Origin: Flavitalea plasmicola
GTDB lineage: Bacteria; Bacteroidota; Bacteroidia; Chitinophagales; Chitinophagaceae
Length of the DNA: 64,000 nucleotides
Reading direction: 5' to 3'
NCBI RefSeq assembly: GCF_030546645.1
Contig: NZ_JAUOTO010000001.1
Span: forward strand, 248,001-312,000
This document shows, piece after piece, positions 34,298 to 43,769 of the stretch. Both the position numbers and the translations under genes were made by a program. The first letter of the stretch is position 1. Each line of letters starts with the position of its first letter. The notes under the pieces were generated by a model. That model did no database searches. It saw nothing but the letters and a program-made list of their open reading frames with translations, and had not been told where the DNA came from.

Positions 34298-35032
34298 GAG
34301 CAGCAGCGCCGCCAGCAGATAATCTGCGAAAAGCACCAGCACGCAGCTGACCACTACGGATTTGGTGCTGGCCCTTCCGATCTCCAGCGCACCCCCTTGC
34401 ACATAATAGCCATAATAAGCAGGAATGCTGGAAATGATGAATGCGAAAGTGTATGCTTTTGCCAGCGCGAAAAAAACGTTGTATGGTTTGAAGAATTGGT
34501 GGAGGCCCTTATCGAAGGCTGCCCCTGACAGGATGCCTGTCGCCGTACCTGCCATGCGCCCACCCCAGATGCCCAGCACGGCGGAGATGACCACCAGCAT
34601 AGGGATGACGACGATAGCCGCCAGTATCTTGGGAAGGATCAGGTAGGTCTTGGTATTGATGCCCATGATCTCCTGCGCATCGATCTGCTCGCTTACCCGC
34701 ATATTGCCCAGCTCGCTGGCGATCTTGCTGCCGACGACGCCGGCCAGCACGATACAGACAAGCGTAGGGGAGAACTCCAGGATCACCGTATCCCGGACGA
34801 TCTGTGCGATGGTGGATAAGGGAATAAAAGGGCTCACCAGCTGATAAGCAGTCTGAAGGGTCGATACCGCACCCATAAAGATGGAAATGATCACTACGAT
34901 GCCCAGAGAGCCAATACCGATCTCCGAACATTGATGCATGAATTCTTTCCAGTACATCTTGCCGTTCTCGGGCTTGGAGAACATTCCTTTCAGCATCAGT
35001 AAGTATCGGCCGAATTCTGTAAAAAAACTCAT
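34295..35032 (-). CDS. mlaE: MlaE-type ABC transporter permease
   Basis: A 245-residue integral membrane permease of the Mla lipid-transport system. Family features are the N-terminal amphipathic segment, the first membrane helix with IGSLGIVVIISIFMGAV, the central EFSPTLVCIVLAGVVGSKIASELGNM segment containing the cytoplasmic EFGP-like coupling region, and DAQEIMGINTKTYLILPKI. It starts 19 bases after the maeB stop, so malic enzyme, permease, IVP gene, ATPase and sucD all run in one direction with short gaps. Confidence 0.93.
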   Translation of the reverse strand: MSFFTEFGRYLLMLKGMFSKPENGKMYWKEFMHQCSEIGIGSLGIVVIISIFMGAVSTLQTAYQLVSPFIPLSTIAQIVRDTVILEFSPTLVCIVLAGVVGSKIASELGNMRVSEQIDAQEIMGINTKTYLILPKILAAIVVIPMLVVISAVLGIWGGRMAGTATGILSGAAFDKGLHQFFKPYNVFFALAKAYTFAFIISSIPAYYGYYVQGGALEIGRASTKSVVVSCVLVLFADYLLAALLL

Positions 35033-35051
35033 GAATGAAAATATAAATTAT

Positions 35052-37388
35052 TTATCGTTTAGTCCGCTTCCACCAAGGTGCTTTTTTCATCTCCTCCTCC
35101 GCCGTGACCGGACCCTTGCATTTGATCTGTGCGTCGACGACGGCCACCAGGGCCATATTATAGATGCTTCTCACCGAACTGCCTAGCTGCAATACGTGTA
35201 CCGGCTTTTTCAATCCCAGCAGGATGGGACCGATGGCATCGGCGCCTCCGACCTCTTTCAGCAGATTGTAAGCTACGTTGCCTGCCGCCAGGTTCGGGAA
35301 GATGAGCGTGTTTACTTCCTGATCCACCAGCTCGCTGAAAGGATAGTTTTCCTTGATCAGCTCATTGTTCAGGGCTACGCTCGCCTGCATCTCGCCGTCC
35401 ACGATCAGGGAAGGATTGCGTTCCTTCACGATCCTCCTTGCTTCCGCCACCAATCTGGCTTCGGGCGAGTCGCTCGTGCCGAAGTTGGAGTAGCTCAGCA
35501 TGGCAATGCGGGGGGTGAGGTTGAAATTCTGCACCGCCTTGGCAGTCAGCAAGGTAATATCAGCCAGCTCTTCCGCCGTAGGATTGAAATTGACGGTCGT
35601 ATCGGCCATGAACAAAGGACCTTTTTTCGTCAGCAGCAGGTACATGCCGGCGATCTTCTGTACACCCTCTTCCGTGCCGATGGCCTGGAGCGCGGGCCGG
35701 ATCGTATCCGGGTAGTTCTTGGTAAGTCCCGAGATCATGGCATCGGCCTCTCCGGTCTCCACCATCATACATCCGAAATAGTTCCGGTCGCGCATGACCT
35801 TCATGGACTCATATTTATTGAATCCCCTGCGACCGCGTTTCTGGAAGAATATTTCGCTGAAACGTTTGCGCATTTCCTCATACTGATCGCTGTGAGGGTT
35901 GATGATGGGCATGCCCTCCAGGTCGATCTGGTTAGCCGCAGCCATGTGCCTGATCTTCTTCTCGTCGCCCAGCAGCATGGGATAGGCTACGCCTTCGTCG
36001 TTGAGGATCTGCGCTACTTTCAGGATCTTGAGGTTATCCGCCTCTGCGAACACCAGCCGCTTGGGCTCGTTCCGTGCTTTGCTGCCCAGCACACGCACCA
36101 GCTGGTTATCCAGGCCCAATCGCCTGTTCAGCTCGATCGCATAGGCTTCCCAGTTCTCAATGGAGGTCTGTGCAACGCCGCTTTCTATGGCCGCACGGGC
36201 CACGGCGGGCGCCACGGTGGACAGCAGCCGGGGGTCCAGCGGTTTCGGAATGATATACGTGGGACCGAATACGATGTTCTTCTCGTTATACGCCATGTTC
36301 ACGATGTCCGGGACGGCCGTTTTGGCCAGGTCGGCCAGGGCACGAACGGCGGCCAGCTTCATGGCCTCGTTGATCTGGGTGGCGCGGACATCCAGGGCGC
36401 CCCGGAAGATGAAGGGGAAGCCCAGTACATTGTTCACCTGGTTGGGATAATCACTGCGGCCGGTGGCCATGATGAGATCGTCTCTCACCTCGGTGGCTGT
36501 CTCATAGCTTATTTCCGGGTCGGGATTGGCCAGGGCGAAGATGATCGGTCTTTTGGCCATCACTTTCACCATTTCTGCCGTCACCACATTGCCGATGCTC
36601 AGCCCTACGAGCACATCGGCATCTTTCAGCGCCTTTTCCAGGGTCCAATCGGCTGCCTTGACGGCGAATTTCTTTTTTTGCTCGTCCAGATCCGTGCGGT
36701 TCTCATGGATCACGCCATCCTTATCGAATAGGATAAAATTTTCATATTTGGCGCCCAGCGCTACATACAGCTTTGTGCAGGCCATGGCTGCCGCCCCCGC
36801 CCCGTTGACGACAAAGCGCACTTTGTCGATCTTCTTTTTCTGCAATTCCAGGGCATTCAGCAAAGCAGCGCTGCTGATGATGGCCGTGCCGTGCTGATCG
36901 TCATGCATCACCGGGATCTTCAGGGAGTCACGCAGCTCCTGCTCAATGAAGAAACATTCCGGAGCTTTTATATCCTCCAGGTTGATGCCCCCGAAGGTAG
37001 GTTCCAGGGCTTTCACGATCTGTACGAATTTCACCGGGTCTTTCTCGTTGATCTCGATATCGAAGACGTCGATGTCGGCGAAGATCTTGAACAATACCCC
37101 CTTACCCTCCATAACGGGTTTGGATGCCTCGGGGCCGATGTCCCCCAGCCCCAGCACGGCCGTGCCGTTGCTGATCACTGCCACCAGGTTGCCCTTGGCA
37201 GTGTATTTATAAACATCGTCGGGGTTCTTGTTGATCTCTTTACAGGGCTCTGCTACGCCAGGAGAATAGGCCAGGGACAGGTCCCGCTGGGTCTTTGCCT
37301 CTTTGGTAGGCACGACCTCGATCTTGCCCGGCCGTCCTTTGGAATGGTATTCAAGCGCCTGCTCTTTGCGGAGCTGTTGTTTTTGCAT
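35052..37388 (-). CDS. maeB: NADP-dependent malic enzyme with C-terminal phosphotransacetylase-like domain (MaeB type)
   Basis: A 778-residue enzyme that oxidatively decarboxylates malate to pyruvate. The malic-enzyme half (about 1-430) shows [12 protein letters not shown], the catalytic region near [39 protein letters not shown] and the nucleotide motif [12 protein letters not shown]. The C-terminal half (about 440-760) is a phosphotransacetylase-like domain ([31 protein letters not shown]), generally regulatory in this family and sensitive to acetyl-CoA. Length is normal for MaeB. It heads the same-strand run with mlaE, mlaF and sucD. Confidence 0.96.
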   Translation of the reverse strand: MQKQQLRKEQALEYHSKGRPGKIEVVPTKEAKTQRDLSLAYSPGVAEPCKEINKNPDDVYKYTAKGNLVAVISNGTAVLGLGDIGPEASKPVMEGKGVLFKIFADIDVFDIEINEKDPVKFVQIVKALEPTFGGINLEDIKAPECFFIEQELRDSLKIPVMHDDQHGTAIISSAALLNALELQKKKIDKVRFVVNGAGAAAMACTKLYVALGAKYENFILFDKDGVIHENRTDLDEQKKKFAVKAADWTLEKALKDADVLVGLSIGNVVTAEMVKVMAKRPIIFALANPDPEISYETATEVRDDLIMATGRSDYPNQVNNVLGFPFIFRGALDVRATQINEAMKLAAVRALADLAKTAVPDIVNMAYNEKNIVFGPTYIIPKPLDPRLLSTVAPAVARAAIESGVAQTSIENWEAYAIELNRRLGLDNQLVRVLGSKARNEPKRLVFAEADNLKILKVAQILNDEGVAYPMLLGDEKKIRHMAAANQIDLEGMPIINPHSDQYEEMRKRFSEIFFQKRGRRGFNKYESMKVMRDRNYFGCMMVETGEADAMISGLTKNYPDTIRPALQAIGTEEGVQKIAGMYLLLTKKGPLFMADTTVNFNPTAEELADITLLTAKAVQNFNLTPRIAMLSYSNFGTSDSPEARLVAEARRIVKERNPSLIVDGEMQASVALNNELIKENYPFSELVDQEVNTLIFPNLAAGNVAYNLLKEVGGADAIGPILLGLKKPVHVLQLGSSVRSIYNMALVAVVDAQIKCKGPVTAEEEMKKAPWWKRTKR

Positions 37389-37518
37389 ATTGGAAATTTA
37401 TCCCGGGCCGGGTCAGACCGCCAGCCGAAAACCGGTGCAAAATACGAAAATGCCGCTAATCATAGGTTTAGCAATAATTTTGCGCATTCATGACTGATAA
37501 CATACTGTCCGGCAAAAT

Positions 37519-38022
37519 ATGAAGATCCACATTATGGGCGCCTCCGGTTCCGGCGTCACCACCCTGGGTAAAAGCCTGTCTGCTCAGCTGCAAATCCCCT
37601 ATTTTGACAGCGACTTCTATTTTTGGGTACAGACCGACCCTCCCTTTACGCTCAGGCGCGGCCCGGAGGAGAGGAACCTGATGGCCCTGGGGGATCTGCG
37701 CCGGCAGGACAGCTGGATATTCGGCGGCTCCGTGATCAACTGGGGGGATGACTGGCGGCGGCTATTTGATATCGTAATCTTTTTGTATTTGCCGCGGGAT
37801 ATAAGGATTTCCCGGCTGCAACAGCGGGAGTGGGAGCGATTTGGCGCGATCAACCAGGAATTCATCGACTGGGCTGCCGGATATGATGACGACACGGCCA
37901 GCGGAAGAACGCTCAGCGCTCAGCGCCAATGGCTGCAGCACCTGTCCTGCGAGATCATGGAGCTGAATGGAGACCTCACTGTCGAACAGCGTGTCGCAGC
38001 CGTCCTGGGCAGGATGGGGTAA
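37519..38022 (+). CDS. Small P-loop kinase-like ATPase (adenylate kinase/shikimate kinase fold)
   Basis: A 167-residue protein beginning with a P-loop (HIMGASGSGVTTLGKSL, residues 4-20). The Lys of the standard GxxGxGK[ST] is replaced by Val here (GSGVTT), as in a group of uncharacterised AAA/adenylate-kinase-like proteins. A nucleoside or base-binding part (PYFDSDFYFWVQTDPPF) and a possible lid arginine region (RLQQREWERFG) follow. It resembles the topology-modulation (FlaR-like) family. It stands alone, divergent from maeB and convergent with the M20 amidohydrolase. Substrate unknown. Confidence 0.75.
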   Translation: MKIHIMGASGSGVTTLGKSLSAQLQIPYFDSDFYFWVQTDPPFTLRRGPEERNLMALGDLRRQDSWIFGGSVINWGDDWRRLFDIVIFLYLPRDIRISRLQQREWERFGAINQEFIDWAAGYDDDTASGRTLSAQRQWLQHLSCEIMELNGDLTVEQRVAAVLGRMG

Positions 38023-38029
38023 AGATGGG

Positions 38030-39214
38030 TTAGCTTTTGAACTCCACCTGGCTTCCCAGCCAGGCCATCATTCCTACCCCGATGCCGATTGCGGACTCAT
38101 CGATATTAAAAGTAGGCGTGTGCACGCCTGAAGTGATGCCTTTCTCCGCGTTCATTACTCCCAGCCTGTAGAAGCAGCCCGGGATCTTTCGGGTGTAATA
38201 GCCGAAATCCTCGGCGCCCAGCCGCACTTCCGTCTCCAGGACATTCTCTTTCCCGATGAACTGTCCGGCTGTGGCCCTCGCTACTTTATCCAGGGCTTCG
38301 TTGTTGTACACCATCGGGTAGCCGACGTCAATATGCAGATCGATCTCCGCTCCCATGCTATGCACCAGCTCGGTGGCTTGCCGCCTTATCAGCTCGTGGG
38401 CCCGGAAGCGCCACTCCTCGTCCATGGCCCGGAATGTGCCCATCAGCTTTACTTCGCTGGGGATCACATTCGTGGTGTGCCCTCCCTGTACGGAGGTAAT
38501 GGACAATACGGACGGCGACAGTGGGTTGCGGTTCCTGCTGATCACCTGCTGCAGGGCCACCACAAGGTGCGAGGCTACCAGGATGGTATCTACAGTCAGG
38601 TGCGGCGCGGCGGCATGCCCGCCCTTCCCTTTGATGGTGATATAAATCTCATCGGCGCTGGCCATTACCATCCCGCCGCGGAAGCTCAGCTTGCCCGTCT
38701 CCAGCCCCGGATGGACGTGCAGACCGAAGATAGCCTGCGGCGCGGGGCCTTCGAGGACGCCTTCTTTGATCATCAGGCTGGCTCCTCCGGGGTTTTTCTC
38801 TTCGCCCGGCTGGAAGATGAGCTTGATGGTTCCCTCCCATTCGTCCTTCAATGCCTGCAGGATGCGCGAAGCACCCAGCAATATCGTGGTATGCACGTCG
38901 TGACCACAGGCATGCATTACCCCTTCATTACGGGATTTGTAGGGGATGTCATTTTCTTCGCGTATGGGCAAGGCATCCATATCCGCTCTTAAAGCAATGA
39001 TACGTTTGTCCGGATTTTTTCCTTCGATGAGTCCTACGACTCCTGTTTCTGCCATCACCTGAAAGGGGATGCCCGCCTCTTTCAGCTTGCTTTGCACATA
39101 GCGCGAGGTTTCAAACTCCTTATAGCTAAGCTCCGGGTTGGCATGCAGATGGTGACGGATGGATATGAAGTCGGCGCTATGACGGCGGACCAGCTCCTGG
39201 ATCTTGTCTTTCAT
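38030..39214 (-). CDS. M20-family amidohydrolase (N-acyl-amino-acid amidohydrolase)
   Basis: A 394-residue zinc-dependent hydrolase of the M20D/amidohydrolase family, which includes hippurate and N-acyl-amino-acid hydrolases. Metal ligands are in MHACGHDVHTTILLG (near 100), the catalytic Glu region FQPGEEKNPGGA (near 138) and the C-terminal ligand region GAEDFGYYTRKIPG. The first strand-helix block IRHHLHANPELSYKEFETSRYV is typical. The start overlaps the stop of the SPOR-domain gene (ATGA, 39211-39214). Substrate is not defined by context. Confidence 0.92.
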   Translation of the reverse strand: MKDKIQELVRRHSADFISIRHHLHANPELSYKEFETSRYVQSKLKEAGIPFQVMAETGVVGLIEGKNPDKRIIALRADMDALPIREENDIPYKSRNEGVMHACGHDVHTTILLGASRILQALKDEWEGTIKLIFQPGEEKNPGGASLMIKEGVLEGPAPQAIFGLHVHPGLETGKLSFRGGMVMASADEIYITIKGKGGHAAAPHLTVDTILVASHLVVALQQVISRNRNPLSPSVLSITSVQGGHTTNVIPSEVKLMGTFRAMDEEWRFRAHELIRRQATELVHSMGAEIDLHIDVGYPMVYNNEALDKVARATAGQFIGKENVLETEVRLGAEDFGYYTRKIPGCFYRLGVMNAEKGITSGVHTPTFNIDESAIGIGVGMMAWLGSQVEFKS

Positions 39215-39660
39215 TGTTGTTGTCCCTCCTCTTTCAGCTTCTCCGGTGTGACCTCAATGGTGTCCCTTATGACATACAGGCCGGAAGGGAACAGCGGGGA
39301 CAACTGCTTTTCAAATTCTTCCGCCTCTGCCTGTGTCCGGAAATTACCTACTCTCAATTTGTAATTCGGGGGCTGGTAGATCACATAAGGTTTCAGGTCG
39401 GGGAATTGCTGGTAGATCTTTGTTTTTGCCGCAAACACCTTGTTACGGTCTGTAGAGCTGGCCACCTGGATCCGGTAGCCGGGCATGCTGCGCCGGCTGT
39501 CGCGGGTTGTCTCTTCATTGATCTCCATCTGCTTGCGGATCAACTGATCGATGCGGGCGTCCTTGTAGACGATCACACCCGCCGTATCGGTCTGGGTCTG
39601 CGCCTGCACTATGACCGCAGCACTTAAGAGAACTGAGAGGATACTTAGATTTCTATACAT
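39211..39660 (-). CDS. SPOR-domain secreted protein
   Basis: A 149-residue protein. The signal peptide (cleavage near VQA-QTQ) is followed by a linker and a SPOR domain at about 60-130 (GYRIQVASSTDRNKVFAAKTKI ... NYKLRVGNFRTQAEAEEFEKQL). SPOR domains bind denuded peptidoglycan, often at division sites. The C-terminus ends in a charged EKLKEEGQQQ tail. Translationally coupled to the M20 amidohydrolase. A long heptamer repeat tract separates it from deoC upstream. Confidence 0.88.
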   Translation of the reverse strand: MYRNLSILSVLLSAAVIVQAQTQTDTAGVIVYKDARIDQLIRKQMEINEETTRDSRRSMPGYRIQVASSTDRNKVFAAKTKIYQQFPDLKPYVIYQPPNYKLRVGNFRTQAEAEEFEKQLSPLFPSGLYVIRDTIEVTPEKLKEEGQQQ

Positions 39661-39681
39661 AACTTATTTTAATATTTCTCA

Positions 39682-39818
39682 TCTCGTAGCTCACAGCTCG
39701 CCGCTCACAGCTCGTAGCTTGCAGCTTGTAGCTTGCAGCTTGCAGCTTGTAGCTTGCAGCTTGTAGCTTGCAGCTTGCAGCTTGCAGCTCGTACCTCGCC
39801 GCTCGCCGCTCACCGCTG
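39682..39818. repeat. Long heptanucleotide tandem repeat (about 19 units of AGCTTGY)
   Basis: A run of about 137 bases made of 7-base units. The central units are AGCTTGC or AGCTTGT, and both ends are more degenerate (AGCTCAC, CGCTCGC, CGCTCAC). It lies between deoC and the SPOR gene, and the deoC stop codon (39810-39812) falls inside its degenerate edge. In the sense of these genes the unit reads CAAGCTR. It is the largest copy of the family in this window. Confidence 0.95.
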
Positions 39819-40514
39819 TGTCACAATAGCCACGCTTGCACTGCAGCCCAGCCTGTCCGCCCCTGCCTCTATCAACTGCCGGGCGAATGCATAGGTCCTG
39901 ATACCGCCGGATGCCTTGATCTTTATCCCGGGGGGCAGATGCTGACGCATTAGCCGGACGGCTTCCGGCGTGGCGCCCCTTTCGGCATAACCGGTGGAGG
40001 TCTTTACAAAATCAACGCCCGCCTGGCTATATAGTTCACAACAACGGATGATCTCTTCATCCGTAAGGATACCGCTCTCGATGATGACCTTTATGACCTT
40101 TCCGCGGGCATGGATCGTATCAGCGATGAGGCCGATCTCGTCAGCCAGGAAAGACCAGTCGCCATCCTTTACGGCTATGAGGTTGATCACCACGTCCAGC
40201 TCATCGGCGCCGTCCGTCAGGGCCTGATCCGTTTCTGCCAGCTTGGCCTTCGGTACGGAATAACCAAACGGGAAACCAATGACGGTGGCGACCTTTACCA
40301 GGGGGCTGCGCTCCACGCAATCTTCATCCTTTGGCGTGATAGAGCTTTCAAAGGCGATGGACAGCTCCCGACGCCCGATCGTCAATAGGGTAGGAGGTAT
40401 GCACACTGCCGCAAACCCATATTGCACCGCCTCCTCACATATTTTTTTAACATCCATATGTGTGGTGGTGGGTTTTAAAACAGTGTGATCGATATAAGAA
40501 GAAATGTTAATCAC
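39810..40514 (-). CDS. deoC: Deoxyribose-phosphate aldolase
   Basis: A 234-residue TIM-barrel aldolase that splits 2-deoxyribose-5-phosphate into glyceraldehyde-3-phosphate and acetaldehyde. Visible motifs are SYIDHTVLKPTTT (7-19), GADELDVVINLIAVKDG with the conserved Asp, the Lys in VIKVIIESGIL, and the Schiff-base Lys in DFVKTSTGYAERGATPE near 172. KIKASGGIRTY follows. Length is normal. Its last codons and stop run directly into the long heptamer repeat. Confidence 0.96.
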   Translation of the reverse strand: MINISSYIDHTVLKPTTTHMDVKKICEEAVQYGFAAVCIPPTLLTIGRRELSIAFESSITPKDEDCVERSPLVKVATVIGFPFGYSVPKAKLAETDQALTDGADELDVVINLIAVKDGDWSFLADEIGLIADTIHARGKVIKVIIESGILTDEEIIRCCELYSQAGVDFVKTSTGYAERGATPEAVRLMRQHLPPGIKIKASGGIRTYAFARQLIEAGADRLGCSASVAIVTQR

Positions 40515-40620
40515 CGAAAATTACCTTCTATTTTTACCGCTGATAAAATATTTGAATGCTAAAATTAGTCCATTTACCTAAATTCGGGACCATTTTCAGG
40601 GACTAAAACTAATAACAAAC

Positions 40621-43600
40621 ATGAGAAACTTACGACATCGTCCGCGAGGCAAAACCTCCTTTTTGCTTGTGGCGTTGCTTTCTTACTCTATCCTTTCTTT
40701 CGCTCAAACCACCTTTCCAGTCAACGGCGTCGCCGATCCAAGGGAAGGATGCTATGCATTTACCAATGCCACGCTGGTGAAGGATGGACAAACCACAATA
40801 GCCAATGCCACACTGCTCGTCAGGGATGGTGTCATCATTGGCGCCGGCACGGGTGTGACGCTGCCGAAAGATGCCGTTGTCATCGACTGCAGCGGCAAGT
40901 ACCTCTATCCCTCGTTCATCGATATTTTCAGCGAGTACGGCATGCCAGCGCCTGAAAGACAGACGCGGCCGTTTGATTTCAGGGCTCCCGCGCAGCTAAC
41001 CTCCAATACCAAGGGTGCGGTGAGCTGGAACCAGGCCATCCATCCCGAGACGGATGGCGCCCGTCTTTTTTCCGTAGATGATGCAAAAGCCAGGCCATTG
41101 CGTGAGCTCGGGTTCGGCACGGTGCAGACTTTGAACAGGGATGGCATCGCCCGGGGCACTGGCGTGGTAGTGACGCTTGCCAATGACCAGGAGAACCTGG
41201 TTATCGTCAGGCAAAGGTCTTCTGCGAATTACTCTCTCAATAAAGGCACGTCCACACAGAGCTATCCCAGCAGTCTCATGGGCAGCATCGCCCTGTTGCG
41301 ACAGACCTGGCTGGATGCGCAATGGTATAAGAGCCAGCCGGTCCATGAAGGCACCAACATCAGCCTCCAGGCTTTCAATGAAGGATTATCTCTTCCCCAG
41401 CTATTCGAGGGTGGAGACAAGTGGACGGATATACAGGGCGACCGCATAGGGGACGAGTTCGGCATCCAGTTTATCATCAAAGGCGGCGGAAATGAATACC
41501 AGCGGATCAATGAAGTGGCGGCTACCAGGGCCAGTTATATCCTTCCGCTGAACTTCCCCCAGCCCATGGACGTGGAAGACCCCAATGACGCACGTTTTGT
41601 TTCGCTCGCCGATATGAAGCATTGGGAACTGGCGCCGGGCAATCCCGCTGCCTTTGAAAAGGCCGGCATACCTTTTTGCCTGACCACTTCCGACCTGAAA
41701 GATGTCAAGCAATTCACCGCCAACCTGCGCAAGGCTTTCGAATATGGCCTGAGCGAAAGAAAAGCGTTGGAAGCGCTGACGAAGACCCCTGCTAATTTAT
41801 TGGGTATATATAATAAGGTGGGCAGCCTGGAGACTGGTAAGCTGGCTAATTTCCTCATCACCACCGGCCCCGTCTTTGCGGAAAAGACCTTGCTGGTGGA
41901 GAACTGGATCCAGGGGAAAAAGTATGAAATAAAAGAAGAGGGCTGGAAGAATGTGAGAGGGCAGTACAACCTGACCATTACAACAGCTGCAGGCGCTTCG
42001 TCCACTTATGTGCTGGATGTGAAGTCGGCTACGGCCGCCAGCGTCATAGCCAAAGATACCCTCACCGGCAAGTTCAGCTATGATGGCCGGCTGGTTTCCC
42101 TGAGCTTTGGCCCAGGCGGAGCCGCAGCGCCTGGTGGCGGACGCGGGGGCAGGCAGGCGGCTGATTCGGCTGCCGGACAGGGGGGGCCTGGAAGAGGTCG
42201 AGGCATGGCCGCAGCCCGTCCTGGTGGCGCCCTTACACATCTCAGCGGCGCCGTCTACGGCGATGGATGGAGTGGGAACGGTATGGATTCGACGGGCAAT
42301 TGGCTCACCTGGACGGCAGTCTTTGTAAAGACCACCCCGCCGGAAGCAGATACTACCCGTAAAAAGCCCCTCCACGTTGGAAAGGTCACATTCCCCTTCG
42401 ACGGCTACGGATGGGATTCGCTGCCCAGGCAACAGGATCTGCTGATCAAAAATGCGACGGTATGGACCAACGAGAAAGAAGGCAGGCTGGAAAATACGGA
42501 TGTGCTGGTGAAAGCCGGCAAGATCGTGCAGATCGGCAAGAATCTCTCTCCTGGCGGCGCCACCGTCATTGACGGTACCGGAAAGCACCTGACACCGGGC
42601 ATCATCGACGAACACTCTCATATCGCCGCCTTTTCCATCAATGAAGGCGCGCAGTCCGTCACTTCCGAAGTGCGTATCGCAGATAACCTTAACCCGGAAG
42701 ACATCAATATCTACCGGCAGCTGAGCGGCGGCGTTACCTCTTCCCATATCCTGCATGGGTCCGCCAACACCATCGGCGGACAGACGCAGCTGATCAAGCT
42801 GCGCTGGGGACAGGACGATGAAGGCCTGAAGTTCAGGAACTGGGATCCTTTTATCAAGTTTGCGCTGGGCGAAAATGTAAAGCGGACCACCTCGCAGAAT
42901 AACAACCGCTTCCCTGATACCCGTATGGGCGTGGAAGAAGTGCTGATGGATGCTTTCACGAGAGCACGCGATTACCAGCAGGCGAGGAAGGCCGTCCCGA
43001 TGGCCACCCGCCGCGACCTGGAGCTGGACGCGTTGGTGGAGATTCTGGAGAAAAAACGGTTTATCACCTGTCACTCTTATGTACAGAGCGAGATCACGGC
43101 GCTGCTGCGGGTGGCGGACAAGTTCGGCTTTTCGGTGAATACTTTTACACATATCCTGGAAGGCTATAAAGTGGCAGACAAGATGAAGGCACAAGGATCC
43201 AGCGCCTCTACCTTCTCCGACTGGTGGGCGTATAAAGTGGAGGTAACGGATGCCATTGCCTACAATGCGGCGATCATGACGAAGGTGGGACTGAATGTAT
43301 GTATCAACTCCGACGATGCGGAGCAGGCCCGCCGGCTGAACCAGGAGGCCGCCAAAAGCGTCAAGTATGGAGGGCTCACCGAAGACGAGGCGTTCAAAAT
43401 GGTGACGCTCAATCCCGCCAAAGCCCTGCACGTTGCCGACAGGGTAGGAAGTCTGAAGGCCGGTAAGGATGCGGACCTGGTCCTTTGGACGGACAACCCG
43501 CTCAGCATCTATGCCAGGCCGGAAAAGACCATCGTGGACGGCGTCATCTATTTTGATCTCGATCATGATGCCGCGTTGCGTAAGGCCATAACAACCGAGC

Positions 43601-43758
43601 GTAACCGCCTCGTGCAAAAGATGCTGGCGGAGAAAAGAACGGGAGCGCCTGTGCGGCCGGCGGAACCCAGCTTCCATGTGGAGCTGACCTGTGATGACCA
43701 CGAGCATCACGACGGTCTGCTGACCATCGATGGAGATAACGAAAATACCCAAAACTAA
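40621..43758 (+). CDS. Large secreted double amidohydrolase-family protein (N-terminal half degenerate)
   Basis: A 1045-residue protein with a signal peptide (LLSYSILSFAQ) and two amidohydrolase-like modules. In the N-terminal module (about 45-450) the usual PGFIDxHxH becomes YPSFIDIFSEYG, so the first metal-binding histidines are absent. It still has the closing signature (LTKTPANLLGIYNKVGSLETGKLANFLIT). A Gly/Arg-rich linker (PGGGRGGRQ ... GGPGRGRGMAAARPGG) lies near 500-540. The C-terminal module keeps PGIIDEHSH (near 660), CHSY, TFTHILEG and INSDDAE, and should be the catalytic one, probably imidazolonepropionase/prolidase-like. Substrate unknown. The next gene encodes a further module. 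Confidence 0.87.
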   Translation: MRNLRHRPRGKTSFLLVALLSYSILSFAQTTFPVNGVADPREGCYAFTNATLVKDGQTTIANATLLVRDGVIIGAGTGVTLPKDAVVIDCSGKYLYPSFIDIFSEYGMPAPERQTRPFDFRAPAQLTSNTKGAVSWNQAIHPETDGARLFSVDDAKARPLRELGFGTVQTLNRDGIARGTGVVVTLANDQENLVIVRQRSSANYSLNKGTSTQSYPSSLMGSIALLRQTWLDAQWYKSQPVHEGTNISLQAFNEGLSLPQLFEGGDKWTDIQGDRIGDEFGIQFIIKGGGNEYQRINEVAATRASYILPLNFPQPMDVEDPNDARFVSLADMKHWELAPGNPAAFEKAGIPFCLTTSDLKDVKQFTANLRKAFEYGLSERKALEALTKTPANLLGIYNKVGSLETGKLANFLITTGPVFAEKTLLVENWIQGKKYEIKEEGWKNVRGQYNLTITTAAGASSTYVLDVKSATAASVIAKDTLTGKFSYDGRLVSLSFGPGGAAAPGGGRGGRQAADSAAGQGGPGRGRGMAAARPGGALTHLSGAVYGDGWSGNGMDSTGNWLTWTAVFVKTTPPEADTTRKKPLHVGKVTFPFDGYGWDSLPRQQDLLIKNATVWTNEKEGRLENTDVLVKAGKIVQIGKNLSPGGATVIDGTGKHLTPGIIDEHSHIAAFSINEGAQSVTSEVRIADNLNPEDINIYRQLSGGVTSSHILHGSANTIGGQTQLIKLRWGQDDEGLKFRNWDPFIKFALGENVKRTTSQNNNRFPDTRMGVEEVLMDAFTRARDYQQARKAVPMATRRDLELDALVEILEKKRFITCHSYVQSEITALLRVADKFGFSVNTFTHILEGYKVADKMKAQGSSASTFSDWWAYKVEVTDAIAYNAAIMTKVGLNVCINSDDAEQARRLNQEAAKSVKYGGLTEDEAFKMVTLNPAKALHVADRVGSLKAGKDADLVLWTDNPLSIYARPEKTIVDGVIYFDLDHDAALRKAITTERNRLVQKMLAEKRTGAPVRPAEPSFHVELTCDDHEHHDGLLTIDGDNENTQN

Positions 43759-43769
43759 CCTTCAGTAAA

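Noticed and set aside
39682-39818. Possible CRISPR-like array
   Set aside because: Units are 7 bases with no spacers between them, and no cas genes are nearby. It is a simple tandem repeat.
41797-43752. 651-codon frame antisense to the double amidohydrolase
   Set aside because: It is entirely inside a clear gene on the other strand. Long antisense frames here follow from codon bias, and the translation resembles no protein.
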